A stretch of DNA of 18,956 nucleotides from CAWHOW01 sp050013795 (GCA_050013795.1 JBEKEO010000039.1:1-18956), one strand, 5' to 3'. Positions 1 to 7,295 are shown, counted from the first letter of the stretch. The notes: generated by a model from the sequence alone, not told the origin. A program made the numbers and translations.

Positions 1-406
1 TATAAACCGAAATTGGAAGGATAAAGATTTCCCATTATCCAAACTCACTGTTGCCGGTTTATTAAGCGGTAAGATAGTTGGCGAGCAGTCTTCAAGAATT
101 ATTGTTGTTTCCGATGGCAACTTCCCTAATAATGGCGAAGGACAAGAAGCAAGACAGATCTCTGCCGATAACCTAAACTTTATTGTCAATGCTATTGACT
201 GGCTTTCAGACGATACCGGACTGATTGATTTGAGAACAAAAGAAGTTAATTCCCGTCCTCTTGCCCAGCTGGAGGATGGAACAAAAACTTTACTTAAGTA
301 TCTGAACTTCTTACTGCCAATTATCCTGATCATTGTTTTTGGTTTCATACGCTGGCAATACCGAATGAATTTGCGAATGAAAAGAATGAATGAGAAATAT
401 ATTTAA
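1..406 (+). CDS. gldG: GldG-family ABC transporter component, C-terminal part
   Basis: The reading frame is open from the left edge and stops with TAA at 404-406, so only the last ~134 residues are present. The visible part reads through the motif NAIDWLSDDTGLIDLRTKEV, typical of the end of GldG-family proteins. It then has one hydrophobic segment (LNFLLPIILIIVFGFIRW) and a short basic tail, RMNLRMKRMNEKYI. Family knowledge: GldG is a membrane-anchored auxiliary protein encoded next to the ATPase and permease of an ABC-2-type transporter; in gliding species it is linked to motility, but homologues also occur in non-gliding Bacteroidota. The DUF4340 gene 26 nt downstream is a common neighbour of this family. 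The transporter ATPase and permease would be expected to the left of the window. Whether the organism glides cannot be told from here. Confidence 0.8.
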   Translation, partial: INRNWKDKDFPLSKLTVAGLLSGKIVGEQSSRIIVVSDGNFPNNGEGQEARQISADNLNFIVNAIDWLSDDTGLIDLRTKEVNSRPLAQLEDGTKTLLKYLNFLLPIILIIVFGFIRWQYRMNLRMKRMNEKYI

Positions 407-432
407 CCTAATTAATTTTCGGAGGTTTAATT

Positions 433-1497
433 ATGTTCAATAAAATAAATAACAAAGTTTTAATAATAATATTTGCAGTTTTGGCGCTGCTGGTTGTGGT
501 ATTTTTTGTTTACGACAGCCATCATGGTGAGAGGTCGTTTAAAAGCAATCTGTTTACCGTTGATTCGGCAAAGGTTACTTCCATTACAATATACCCTAAA
601 GGTAAAGGCAAAAAAGAAATAAGGTTGGTTAAAACCGGCACAAATTGGGAAGTGAAATGCGACAACAAATCATTTCCTGCCGATACCACGGCATTAAAAA
701 GAATATTGCAGGCATTGTCGCATGTTAAAGTGGAAAGTGTGGCCTGCAATGATAAATCGTGCTGGGGCGAATTTGATATTTCCGATACTTTAAGCTCTCA
801 TGTGGTTGTTGAGCAGGATAACCAGGTTACAGCCGATTTCAGGACAGGCAGAATATCCGTTTCCCAAAGCAGCGGTATGCAATATAACCGTAACAGGAGT
901 GGCGATGTAAAATCGCATATACGCGTGGCCGACGATGACAGGGTTTATGTGGTGGATGGTTTCCTCTCCATGATGTTCGGCGACCAGGTTTCCATTTACA
1001 GGAATAAGACCTTGTTTAATTTTAATGAAGACCTTCTTACAAAATTAACCTTTACTTACCCGGGCGACAGTTCATTTACCCTTACAAAAACAGCGGGCAA
1101 ATGGATGCTCGACGACCAGCCTGCCGATTCTGCTGAAGTGGCCAGATTTTTAAATGCTATTAAAAACTCACAGAACAGCGAGTTTGCCGACAGCCTGTTG
1201 CAATTTCCTGAAGCAGCCTATAAACTGAGGATAGAAGGAAACAATATGCCGGCTATTGAAGTAAGCGGCGCCATTAACCACGATGCTAAAAAGTATTACG
1301 TTAAATCATCAGCCAATACTTCGGCTATTTTCGGTTCTAAAAATGCATACCTGTTCAACAGTCTTTTTAAAAGCAGGAACAGCTTTGATATTGAAAAGGT
1401 AAAGGCAAAGAAGGAGAAAGAAGCGCAGGAACGCAAGCAGCGCGACGAAAAGCGCAGACTGGAACAGCAGAAAGCGGCTAACGCTAAGAAAAAGTGA
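433..1497 (+). CDS. DUF4340 membrane-anchored protein
   Basis: 354 residues. The start ATG at 433 has a clear Shine-Dalgarno-like GGAGG at 421-425. Residues ~7-27 form one hydrophobic segment (KVLIIIFAVLALLVVVFFVY), which reads as an N-terminal anchor with the rest outside the cytoplasmic membrane. The body contains two similar stretches beginning VTSITIYPKG (about residue 49) and LTKLTFTYPG (about residue 200), the duplicated layout of DUF4340. The last ~35 residues are very rich in Lys, Arg, Glu and Gln and are probably unstructured or helical. The gene follows the GldG-like gene by 26 nt on the same strand, so the two are probably co-transcribed and the protein probably works with the ABC transporter. 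The biochemical role of DUF4340 is not known. The next gene downstream is on the opposite strand and lies in a foreign-looking island. Confidence 0.85.
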   Translation: MFNKINNKVLIIIFAVLALLVVVFFVYDSHHGERSFKSNLFTVDSAKVTSITIYPKGKGKKEIRLVKTGTNWEVKCDNKSFPADTTALKRILQALSHVKVESVACNDKSCWGEFDISDTLSSHVVVEQDNQVTADFRTGRISVSQSSGMQYNRNRSGDVKSHIRVADDDRVYVVDGFLSMMFGDQVSIYRNKTLFNFNEDLLTKLTFTYPGDSSFTLTKTAGKWMLDDQPADSAEVARFLNAIKNSQNSEFADSLLQFPEAAYKLRIEGNNMPAIEVSGAINHDAKKYYVKSSANTSAIFGSKNAYLFNSLFKSRNSFDIEKVKAKKEKEAQERKQRDEKRRLEQQKAANAKKK

Positions 1498-1545
1498 AGT
1501 AAGAAGCAGGCTATCCGCCAAGGCGATGAGATGAAGCAATGCTAT

Positions 1546-1561
1546 GTTATGTGCTGCCTTA
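1546..1561. repeat. Left inverted repeat bounding the TIR gene
   Basis: This site reads GTTATGTGC, TG, CCTTA. The reverse complement of 2569-2584 reads GTTATGTGC, AA, CCTTA, so 14 of 16 bases match. The repeat ends one base before the TIR stop codon (1563-1565 on the minus strand). A GCAATGC heptamer lies just outside it at 1536-1542. I see no obvious target-site duplication outside the two repeats. Confidence 0.6.
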
Positions 1562-1562
1562 T

Positions 1563-2549
1563 TCATCTATTGTCAAGTCGTTTTTTTGAAACTTGATCGA
1601 CAAGCCAATGCAGACATCTATCAACTATTTGAACAGATGTATATTGTTTTTTATCCGAACGGCTTGACCAACAAATATTATATTCCCTGTCACGGTCAAA
1701 ATCATATTCAGTGCCATTACTCATCTTAGGTTCTTCACCTGGTATATATGTCTTACTTTCATCATTGGATAAATGCCCAAGCCAAAGTCTTACAAAAAGG
1801 GTCGAACCTCCAAGGTTGTCATTGTATTTTAACTGCCAAGCTATACTAAAACTAAACCCTTGAGATTTTAAAATATAAGTTAGCGGATACTCATCTCTTT
1901 CAACTCCAAATGTGATTTTTTTCTCTTTAAGCTTTTTTACTTTTTCCTCAATATCCGCAAACATTCCACGAACTTCATTTTCTGCAATACCGACTGTTTC
2001 TGGAGAATTAAGAAATGCTTTTCTTTTATTATGGAAGTCTAATTCGGCATTTACAATATCTACTTGCTCTAAACTTTTTTCAAAATCAGTTTTCTTTGGA
2101 GTTTCTACAATAATGCTAGATGGCTTATACTCTTTTTCCAAGTCAGATAATAATAATCGAAAACAACTAATAAAGTCCTTATGTTCTTTTGCTTTATTGT
2201 CATTTGGTTTGTAATTGTAGGGTAAGTCAATCTCTTTATGAATAAAACCCTTTAAACTGCCTATAATATCTTTTTCAACTATAGGAATTATTTTTTTGTT
2301 TAAAGCTGTTGCATAACCTATTTCTTGGTTTATCCACTGTGTCATAAAGGAATTTTTTGTCAATATTGGAACAATGACTTTTGCTTTCTCTATTCCGTCA
2401 GCCACCTTTTTTGCTAAAGGTTTAAGCGCTTCTCTGTTTGAAGCAATTACAAGAGATTGAAACCTTGTATTGCCCTCAAGTTCTTTTACAATTAGATCAA
2501 CTTTCTCTTTGTCACTGTCCGAATAACTTATAAAAATTTCTTCTTTCAT
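1563..2549 (-). CDS. TIR-domain protein with unknown C-terminal domain
   Basis: 328 residues. Residues ~1-140 form a TIR domain: the start reads EEIFISYSDSDKEKVDLIV, and the segment W72-I-N-Q-E76-I-G-Y-A carries the glutamate that is catalytic in NAD-cleaving TIR proteins. Residues ~155-215 are charged and likely helical. The last ~110 residues are a separate, probably beta-rich domain with many aromatic residues (for example FSIAWQLKYND and LFVRLWLGHLS) that I do not recognise. It could sense a trigger or bind a partner. The ATG has AAGGA about eight bases upstream. Prokaryotic TIR proteins of this type include immune effectors that deplete NAD or make signal molecules. No second defence gene is seen beside it, so a complete Thoeris-type pair is not present here. 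The gene appears more AT-rich than the DUF4340 gene and sits between inverted repeats at 1546-1561 and 2569-2584, which suggests transfer. Confidence 0.85.
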   Translation of the reverse strand: MKEEIFISYSDSDKEKVDLIVKELEGNTRFQSLVIASNREALKPLAKKVADGIEKAKVIVPILTKNSFMTQWINQEIGYATALNKKIIPIVEKDIIGSLKGFIHKEIDLPYNYKPNDNKAKEHKDFISCFRLLLSDLEKEYKPSSIIVETPKKTDFEKSLEQVDIVNAELDFHNKRKAFLNSPETVGIAENEVRGMFADIEEKVKKLKEKKITFGVERDEYPLTYILKSQGFSFSIAWQLKYNDNLGGSTLFVRLWLGHLSNDESKTYIPGEEPKMSNGTEYDFDRDREYNICWSSRSDKKQYTSVQIVDRCLHWLVDQVSKKRLDNR

Positions 2550-2568
2550 TTTATATCCTTTATCATAT

Positions 2569-2584
2569 TAAGGTTGCACATAAC
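2569..2584. repeat. Right inverted repeat bounding the TIR gene
   Basis: Reads TAAGG, TT, GCACATAAC, the inverted partner of 1546-1561 with 14 of 16 positions matching. It lies 19 bases upstream of the TIR start codon (2549). The GTT...AAC polarity, with GTT at the gene's 5' side and AAC at its 3' side, resembles the outer core sites of integron gene cassettes. I cannot find a full attC stem on either flank. Confidence 0.6.
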
Positions 2585-2607
2585 TTGTTTATAGGTATAA
2601 TATCGTT

Positions 2608-2641
2608 AGAGCAATGCAGCTAATTTTGGGTGCATTGCTCT
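2608..2641. other. Stem-loop upstream of the TIR gene
   Basis: An 11-bp perfect stem: AGAGCAATGCA at 2608-2618 pairs with TGCATTGCTCT at 2631-2641 across a 12-base loop. No clear U-tract follows on either strand within a few bases, although AT-rich sequence surrounds it. It lies about 60 bp upstream of the TIR start. It could be a remnant of a mobile-element end, a transcript-processing structure or a weak terminator. The heptamer GCAATGC in the stem also occurs outside the left TIR repeat. Confidence 0.5.
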
Positions 2642-2831
2642 TACATTTATCATACTTTCATCTTATCTATCTGCAATAATATATAATTTTCTTCCCTCAG
2701 TCAAGCAATTCATCGAAAATAATTTAGTCGAAAAACCATAAACTTCCTTGCTTTAAAGGCAAATTGCCCATCATTCCCTGCTGTTTTTGCCAAAATTTAG
2801 CTTTTCACACTAATTAAGGGATAAAAAGCAG

Positions 2832-3146
2832 GATGTTTTAAGTGGTTTTTTTAATGTTTGCATTCAAACAGCGAATTTTTGCTTTCAAACATTGAATGTT
2901 TCAAGCGATTCATTAAATGTTTCAAGTGATCCATTGAATGTTTCAAGTGATTCATTAAATGTTTCAAGTGATTCATTGAATGTTTCAAGTGATTCATTGA
3001 ATGTTTCAAGCGATCCATTCAATGTTTCAAGTGATCCATTGAATGTTTCAAGCGATTCATTAAATGTTTCAAGTGATCCATTAAATGTTTCAAGCGATTC
3101 ATTGAATGTTTCAAGTGATTCATTAAATGTTTGATGTCAAACATTG
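2832..3146. repeat. 21-bp tandem repeat array, 15 units in register
   Basis: Eleven near-identical 21-bp units fill 2895-3125. Each unit reads AATGTTTCAAG, then Y, then GAT, then Y, then CATT, then R. Nearly all variation falls at those three positions and is transitions; one unit has C at the last. Three degenerate units precede them in the same register (2832, 2853, 2874) and one follows (3126). The units at 2853 and 3126 replace the middle with an inverted motif, GTTTG-4 nt-CAAAC. One plus-strand frame is open through the array (seven-residue NVSSDSL/NVSSDPL repeats, 2892-3134), but its only start in the array is TTG and no ribosome binding site is visible, so I do not call it a gene. The unit length equals two turns of B-DNA. 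Confidence 0.9.
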
Positions 3147-3167
3147 CATGTTTACAATGGAAAATAA

Positions 3168-3196
3168 AAAACCTGCCCGGATACAGGGCAGGTTTT
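3168..3196 (-). terminator. Strong intrinsic terminator facing left
   Basis: A perfect 11-bp stem: AAAACCTGCCC at 3168-3178 and GGGCAGGTTTT at 3186-3196, with a 7-base loop. Read on the minus strand the stem is followed by a long T-rich run (TTTTTTATTTT, counting the last stem bases). On the plus strand only four T are present before CCTC. The structure therefore fits termination of leftward transcription best, yet no annotated minus-strand gene lies to its right before 3667. It could also act weakly in the other direction. Confidence 0.75.
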
Positions 3197-3221
3197 CCTC
3201 AAACTATGAAAAACACAAAAG

Positions 3222-3244
3222 AAACAGGGTAACCACGCCTGTTT
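3222..3244 (-). terminator. Weaker hairpin, possible terminator
   Basis: A 7-bp stem: AAACAGG at 3222-3228 pairs with CCTGTTT at 3238-3244 across a 9-base loop. On the minus strand it is followed by CTTTTGTGTTTTT. It lies just beyond the end of the small minus-strand ORF (3249-3323) and about 25 bases before the stronger hairpin at 3168-3196, so the two could act in tandem. Confidence 0.4.
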
Positions 3245-3248
3245 TGTC

Positions 3249-3323
3249 TTAACTAACAATAAATTCCAACCAGGGAGTCCATTCGTACACTATGCCTTTT
3301 TTTCCTATCTTACGGCTGTGCAT
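3249..3323 (-). CDS. Possible 24-residue small protein or RNA gene
   Basis: A short minus-strand frame starts with ATG at 3323 and ends with TAA at 3249. The peptide begins MHSRKIGKKG and ends YEWTPWLEFIVS: a basic head and an aromatic, hydrophobic end. The frame is open a further seven codons upstream of the ATG to a stop. I see no convincing ribosome binding site. What makes it worth listing is the arrangement: it is followed at once by a hairpin (3222-3244) and then a strong terminator in the same direction (3168-3196). It may be a real small gene, a part of a non-coding RNA, or a leftover piece of a lost gene. Confidence 0.25.
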   Translation of the reverse strand: MHSRKIGKKGIVYEWTPWLEFIVS

Positions 3324-3407
3324 GGCTTCTGGCGGATGTTTAAGTCATTATTAGTATATAATTTCTGTTTATAACACTTATTTTAACCAGTTAACGTGAA
3401 AAAAATG

Positions 3408-3419
3408 CACAATATTGTG
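3408..3419. promoter_or_regulatory. 12-bp perfect palindrome, possible operator
   Basis: CACAATATTGTG is a perfect 12-bp palindrome in the AT-rich gap between the terminator at 3168-3196 and the secreted BNR gene at 3667. It lies about 85 bases upstream of the small minus-strand ORF and about 250 bases upstream of the BNR gene. A dimeric regulator could bind it, but with only one copy seen the call is weak. The remaining gap, 3420-3666, is AT-rich and shows nothing further that I can support. Confidence 0.25.
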
Positions 3420-3666
3420 TGATTAACAAAATTTATTTGATGTACTTGAAGATTTACACCCTTATAAATTTTAAATGGACAGATATTCCAGCCAAAAATT
3501 TAAGAAATCTTGAAAAAGAATCATTATTAAGCCATTATAAAATTGAGTCGAAAGTTTTATATTTTGCAGGCAACTATTAATAAATAATTCGTCTTCATAG
3601 TAAGTAAGCTGCATATATAAAATCCGCAAAGAATCAGTACTAATGTTGAATTAAAACACAAGAAAG

Positions 3667-5058
3667 ATGAGAAAACTAATTACATCGGTAGTTTTGCTTG
3701 CCGTATATGGCTTAAGCAGTGCATTTGCACAATGGAGCTCTCCTGTTAATATTACACCGGGTGCTGTTTCGGCAGGACTGAATGAGAGCATGGGCTCATG
3801 TATAGGTGTAAACGGCGATACAATACATGTTGTATACACAGATAAACTCAGCAGCACAACAGCTGCAATTTATTATATGCGTTCCGTGGATACTGGCTTA
3901 ACATGGAGCACTCCGGTTGCTATCACTAACCTAAGCCATAATGCATGGAATCCTGCCATAGCAGTAAACGGACTGAATGTACATGTGGTTTGGAGAGAGA
4001 TGAAACCAGTTGGTGGAATGCGTGCATCCTGGTATAAACATTCTACCGATGGGGGAAATACCTGGGGACCAAATGTTTTTCTTGATTCGACAGCCGATTG
4101 GCCTGCTGTTGCTGTTTCGGGGAATAATGTATATATGGCTAATGACAGTGTAACGGCTGCTGCTCCATATAACACTGAAATATTTTTTATGCGTTCCGTT
4201 GATAATGGCGTAACATGGAGCCATAAACAGCAGCTTACATTTTCAGTTGGGCGTTCAGAAGATGAAGCCATTCACGCCGAGGGTTCCCGCATTCACATGT
4301 CCTGGAATGATAACAGAAGTGGTGCGATGCAAATATTTTACAAAGAATCATCGGATTATGGTGTAACCTGGGGACCTGATGTGATGATTGTTCCGCAAAC
4401 AGTTTACAGTACAATGGTCTGGTCGGATGGTGCGAATGTAAATGTTGTTTCAGGAGCTAACCCGCATACCACTCACTATCAAATTTTATTGTCTCAGTCA
4501 TCCGATTCGGGCGCTACCTGGAATCCGAACATCAATTTAAGCAATGACACACTTAATACTTATTATTATCCTGACATGGTTCGTAATGGTTCCGATTTGC
4601 ATGTGGTTTGTGGAAGTTCAGTTGGTCCAAAATATTTTCATTCACATGATGGCGGAACAACATGGGATACGCCATTCACTTTTGCAGGTAGCTCAACATT
4701 CGTTGCATACAGCTATTGCTCTGTACATATTATTTATGTGGATGCAAATAAAAAGATAAATTATTTGCGCAACCCTACGGGAAATGCAGGGCATTGCGGA
4801 GTGGTAACAGGAATAAATGCGGATGAGATTGTTAACCGGATTAAAGTGTTTCCAAATCCTGCAAGCTATACTTTAACAATTGATTTACCGGCGCAGTCAA
4901 CAATAAAAATTTTAAACATGCATGGCCAGCTACTAGAATCCCGGACAACCACTGATAAAAGTGCAAACATAGATGTTTCATCTTTGCCTGGCGGGGTGTA
5001 TGTAGTGGAAGTGAGAACGGAAAAAGGGATAGAGGTGAGGAAGTTTGTAAAAGAATAA
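3667..5058 (+). CDS. Secreted Asp-box (BNR/sialidase-like) protein, T9SS cargo
   Basis: 463 residues. The N-terminus is a signal peptide (MRKLITSVVLLAVYGLSSAFA, cleavage probably before Q22). Six Asp-box motifs of the form S-x-D-x-G-x-T-W occur near residues 73, 126, 177, 228, 278 and 326, spaced about 50 apart. This fits a six-bladed beta-propeller like sialidases and related BNR-repeat proteins. The last ~70 residues (from RIKVFPNPAS near 391 to KFVKE) are a type A T9SS sorting domain, so the protein should cross the outer membrane and be released or attached to the surface. I cannot identify the arginine triad and other catalytic residues of true sialidases, so it may bind glycans or act structurally. 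It stands alone on its strand, converging with the radical SAM gene 26 nt downstream. Confidence 0.85.
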   Translation: MRKLITSVVLLAVYGLSSAFAQWSSPVNITPGAVSAGLNESMGSCIGVNGDTIHVVYTDKLSSTTAAIYYMRSVDTGLTWSTPVAITNLSHNAWNPAIAVNGLNVHVVWREMKPVGGMRASWYKHSTDGGNTWGPNVFLDSTADWPAVAVSGNNVYMANDSVTAAAPYNTEIFFMRSVDNGVTWSHKQQLTFSVGRSEDEAIHAEGSRIHMSWNDNRSGAMQIFYKESSDYGVTWGPDVMIVPQTVYSTMVWSDGANVNVVSGANPHTTHYQILLSQSSDSGATWNPNINLSNDTLNTYYYPDMVRNGSDLHVVCGSSVGPKYFHSHDGGTTWDTPFTFAGSSTFVAYSYCSVHIIYVDANKKINYLRNPTGNAGHCGVVTGINADEIVNRIKVFPNPASYTLTIDLPAQSTIKILNMHGQLLESRTTTDKSANIDVSSLPGGVYVVEVRTEKGIEVRKFVKE

Positions 5059-5084
5059 AGAACAACAAAGCACCTTATCCTAGC

Positions 5085-5981
5085 TTACAGCCCTCTTTGC
5101 CATTCCTCCCGAAGCCCTGCAATATCAGGGTTGTTTATGGCAAAACGAATTTGTTCAAGGAATGTTTTTTTGTCTTTCGATAAGATACCGCTCAATACAA
5201 GGTAGTTTGAAGCATGATTGCTTCTGAAAATAGTTCCTTTTAGTTCAGTATGAGAAATGAACAATTCCAGCTCTTTTAATAAATCGGTGATGTTCATGGG
5301 AATATATTCCCCGTTGAATCTCTTGATATAATGCGCTGTTCCGAATGGAAAGCTAAGCACCAGCACCGATGCAAACTCCGGCTGAATTTCATTGAGTATC
5401 CTTGCTGAACTAATAGCATGTTGCCTGCTGTATTTCAATCCGCCAAGCCCGTTAAGGATGATCACCGAAAGTTTTATTCCGGCTTCTTTGGCTTTTAGCA
5501 TAGCATCTACAGTCGACGAAAATGTTTCTCCTTTATTGATTATTTTAAGCAGTTCATCATCGCCCGATTCAATGCCCACATATATCTGCCTGAGACCGGC
5601 ATGACACAACTCTTTCAGTTCATCAATTGATTTGGCTTGAATATCTGCCGGTAATGCATAAGTCGAAACCCTCCTTATTCTTTTGAAAGAAGCCTGTATG
5701 CTGTTTAATATGGTCAGAAGTTTTCTGGTGGACAAAACAAAAGGGTTTCCATCGGCAAGAAATATTTTTCGCGTATCCGGTAATACTTCAGAGGCTATCT
5801 TTATTTCACGGAGGATATCTTCTTCTTTTTTAATCCTGAAAACTTTGGAAGTGTACATTTCGCAAAAGGAGCACCTGTTCCATGCACATCCTATTGTGGC
5901 CTGCAATATGAGAGATTCCGCTTCGCTGGGAGAGCGAAAAAGAGGCTCATCGTATTTTATAGGAAAATGACCTGAGAACAT
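5085..5981 (-). CDS. Radical SAM protein of unknown function
   Basis: 298 residues. The iron-sulfur cluster motif is near the N-terminus: C32-A-W-N-R-C37-S-F-C40, a CX4CX2C spacing rather than the usual CX3CX2C. It is followed by EMYTSKVFRIK, a setting (GCxxNxCxFCxMY) that I associate with a broad uncharacterised radical SAM group. Further radical SAM barrel signatures are FLADGNPFVL (~residue 75) and GLRQIYVGIESGDDELL (~residue 130), the latter probably contributing to S-adenosylmethionine binding. There is no obvious extra cysteine-rich cluster domain at the C-terminus. It is the last gene of a same-strand run, 39 nt after the YhiN-like gene, so it may be co-transcribed with ygiQ and that gene. 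The substrate is not evident. Confidence 0.8.
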   Translation of the reverse strand: MFSGHFPIKYDEPLFRSPSEAESLILQATIGCAWNRCSFCEMYTSKVFRIKKEEDILREIKIASEVLPDTRKIFLADGNPFVLSTRKLLTILNSIQASFKRIRRVSTYALPADIQAKSIDELKELCHAGLRQIYVGIESGDDELLKIINKGETFSSTVDAMLKAKEAGIKLSVIILNGLGGLKYSRQHAISSARILNEIQPEFASVLVLSFPFGTAHYIKRFNGEYIPMNITDLLKELELFISHTELKGTIFRSNHASNYLVLSGILSKDKKTFLEQIRFAINNPDIAGLREEWQRGL

Positions 5982-6020
5982 ATTATTAATTCTAACTTAA
6001 CGCTATAACTATATATAACA

Positions 6021-7295
6021 TCAAATATTAGTAGCTTCTCCTTTCGTTGCAGCTATTGCAGCCTGTTCTCCAGCCAGAACACCTGTTGAAAAAGCTATCT
6101 GCAGGTTATAACCTCCGGTATTGGCATCAAGGTCGAGCACCTCACCAGCAAAGAAAAGATTAGGGAATAATTTAGAAGAAAGTGTTTTAGAATTTACCTG
6201 CTCAAGACTTATGCCGCCTGCTGTTATTATCGCTTCACTAAAAGGTCTTAGAGCAGTGACTTCAAAACGGAAATCTTTCAGAAGCATCCGGATTTTTTTC
6301 CTTTCTTCTCCTTTTACCTGGTTAGCCAGCTTTTCGCCATCAAGAGAAAGCAACCGCATGAATTCAGGAATAAGCTTGGAAGGAAGCCATTGTTTAAAAA
6401 TATTAGAGAGTTTCATTTTTCCGTTCTCATTCAGATCTCTTTGTAGTCGGTCATCAAGTTTCTGTTCATCCAGTGCAGGTTTCAGGTCAATAGAGAATAT
6501 CACATTCTTCTTTTGCTGTATGGCTTCATTATGCCGGCGACTTAAAGTAAGTATGATAGGACCGGATAATCCGAAATGAGTAAACAACATTTCACCAAAC
6601 TCTTCATCGACTTTCTTCCCGTCTATCCAAACATTCACTTTAACATTCACCAAGCTTAATCCCTGTAGGTTCTTTGCAGATTCACCTTTTGTTTCAACTG
6701 GTACGAGGGCAGGGCGAATAGCAGTAACAGTATGTCCAAGTTCGCGTGCCATAGGATAGCCTTCACCCGAAGAACCTGTTGCAGGATACGAAGCTCCGCC
6801 TGCAGCAAGAATAAAACATTTACCTTTTATAATTTGATTAGGAACAATTTCAACTGCCTCAATAATATCATTATTCTTAATAAACCTTTTTACTTTGCTG
6901 TTGCAGCGAAATTCCACTCCTGATTTTTTTGCATAATCAAATAGCTTTGCAGCTGTATCAGTTGCTGAATTACTTTTGGGGAATACCCTTCCACCTCTTT
7001 CAACCACAGTATCAACGCCTATTTCATGAAAGAAGTTTATCGTGTCTTCATTAAAGAATCTTGTAAATGCATGTCTTAGAAAATTTGCATATGGCTCTGT
7101 TTCTGCAAGAAAATCCGATAATGGTGCTGTATTGGTGATGTTGCATCTTCCTTTGCCTGTGATCTTCAACTTACGGAGCGGCTCTTTCATCTTTTCAAGT
7201 ATAAGAACTTTTGCTCCTGCTTTTGCAGCAAATATACCTGCCATTATTCCGGCTGCGCCTCCTCCAATTACGATAACATCATGCTGCTGTTTCAT
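6021..7295 (-). CDS. YhiN/HI0933-family flavoprotein oxidoreductase
   Basis: 424 residues, a normal length for the family. The N-terminus has the FAD-binding dinucleotide fold VIVIGGGAAGIMAGIFAAKA, then LEKMKEPLRKLKITGKGRCNITNT, a family hallmark. The C-terminus has GEVLDLDANTGGYNLQIAFSTG, which closes the FAD site. Members are annotated as NAD(P)/FAD-dependent oxidoreductases or aminoacetone-oxidase-like proteins, and some homologues (BaiN) act in bile-acid dehydroxylation. The substrate here is unknown. Its ATG overlaps the stop of ygiQ in an ATGA (7292-7295), which points to translational coupling. Confidence 0.88.
   Translation of the reverse strand: MKQQHDVIVIGGGAAGIMAGIFAAKAGAKVLILEKMKEPLRKLKITGKGRCNITNTAPLSDFLAETEPYANFLRHAFTRFFNEDTINFFHEIGVDTVVERGGRVFPKSNSATDTAAKLFDYAKKSGVEFRCNSKVKRFIKNNDIIEAVEIVPNQIIKGKCFILAAGGASYPATGSSGEGYPMARELGHTVTAIRPALVPVETKGESAKNLQGLSLVNVKVNVWIDGKKVDEEFGEMLFTHFGLSGPIILTLSRRHNEAIQQKKNVIFSIDLKPALDEQKLDDRLQRDLNENGKMKLSNIFKQWLPSKLIPEFMRLLSLDGEKLANQVKGEERKKIRMLLKDFRFEVTALRPFSEAIITAGGISLEQVNSKTLSSKLFPNLFFAGEVLDLDANTGGYNLQIAFSTGVLAGEQAAIAATKGEATNI

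Noticed and set aside
1476..1554. Full integron attC site downstream of the TIR gene
   Set aside because: A GTTAGCC on the minus strand could pair with the AAC core, but it lies inside the DUF4340 coding end and I found no matching inner stem.
1544..1729. 61-codon plus-strand frame over the end of the TIR gene
   Set aside because: It is a shadow of the TIR gene on the opposite strand, with no family signal.
1563..2549. Thoeris or other multi-gene TIR defence system
   Set aside because: No partner gene (such as a ThsA-like effector) is adjacent; flanking genes are a transporter component and a non-coding stretch.
2640..2830. Short minus-strand frame (MGNLPLKQG...) in the gap before the repeat array
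   Set aside because: Only about 15 codons, without a ribosome binding site or linked terminator; I see nothing else in this stretch.
2892..3134. 80-codon frame of NVSSDSL repeats on the plus strand
   Set aside because: The start is TTG, no ribosome binding site or upstream coding signal is visible, and the frame is open simply because a 21-bp unit free of stops is repeated. Kept as a repeat array.
2832..3146. CRISPR array
   Set aside because: Units are directly adjacent with no spacers, and no cas genes are nearby.
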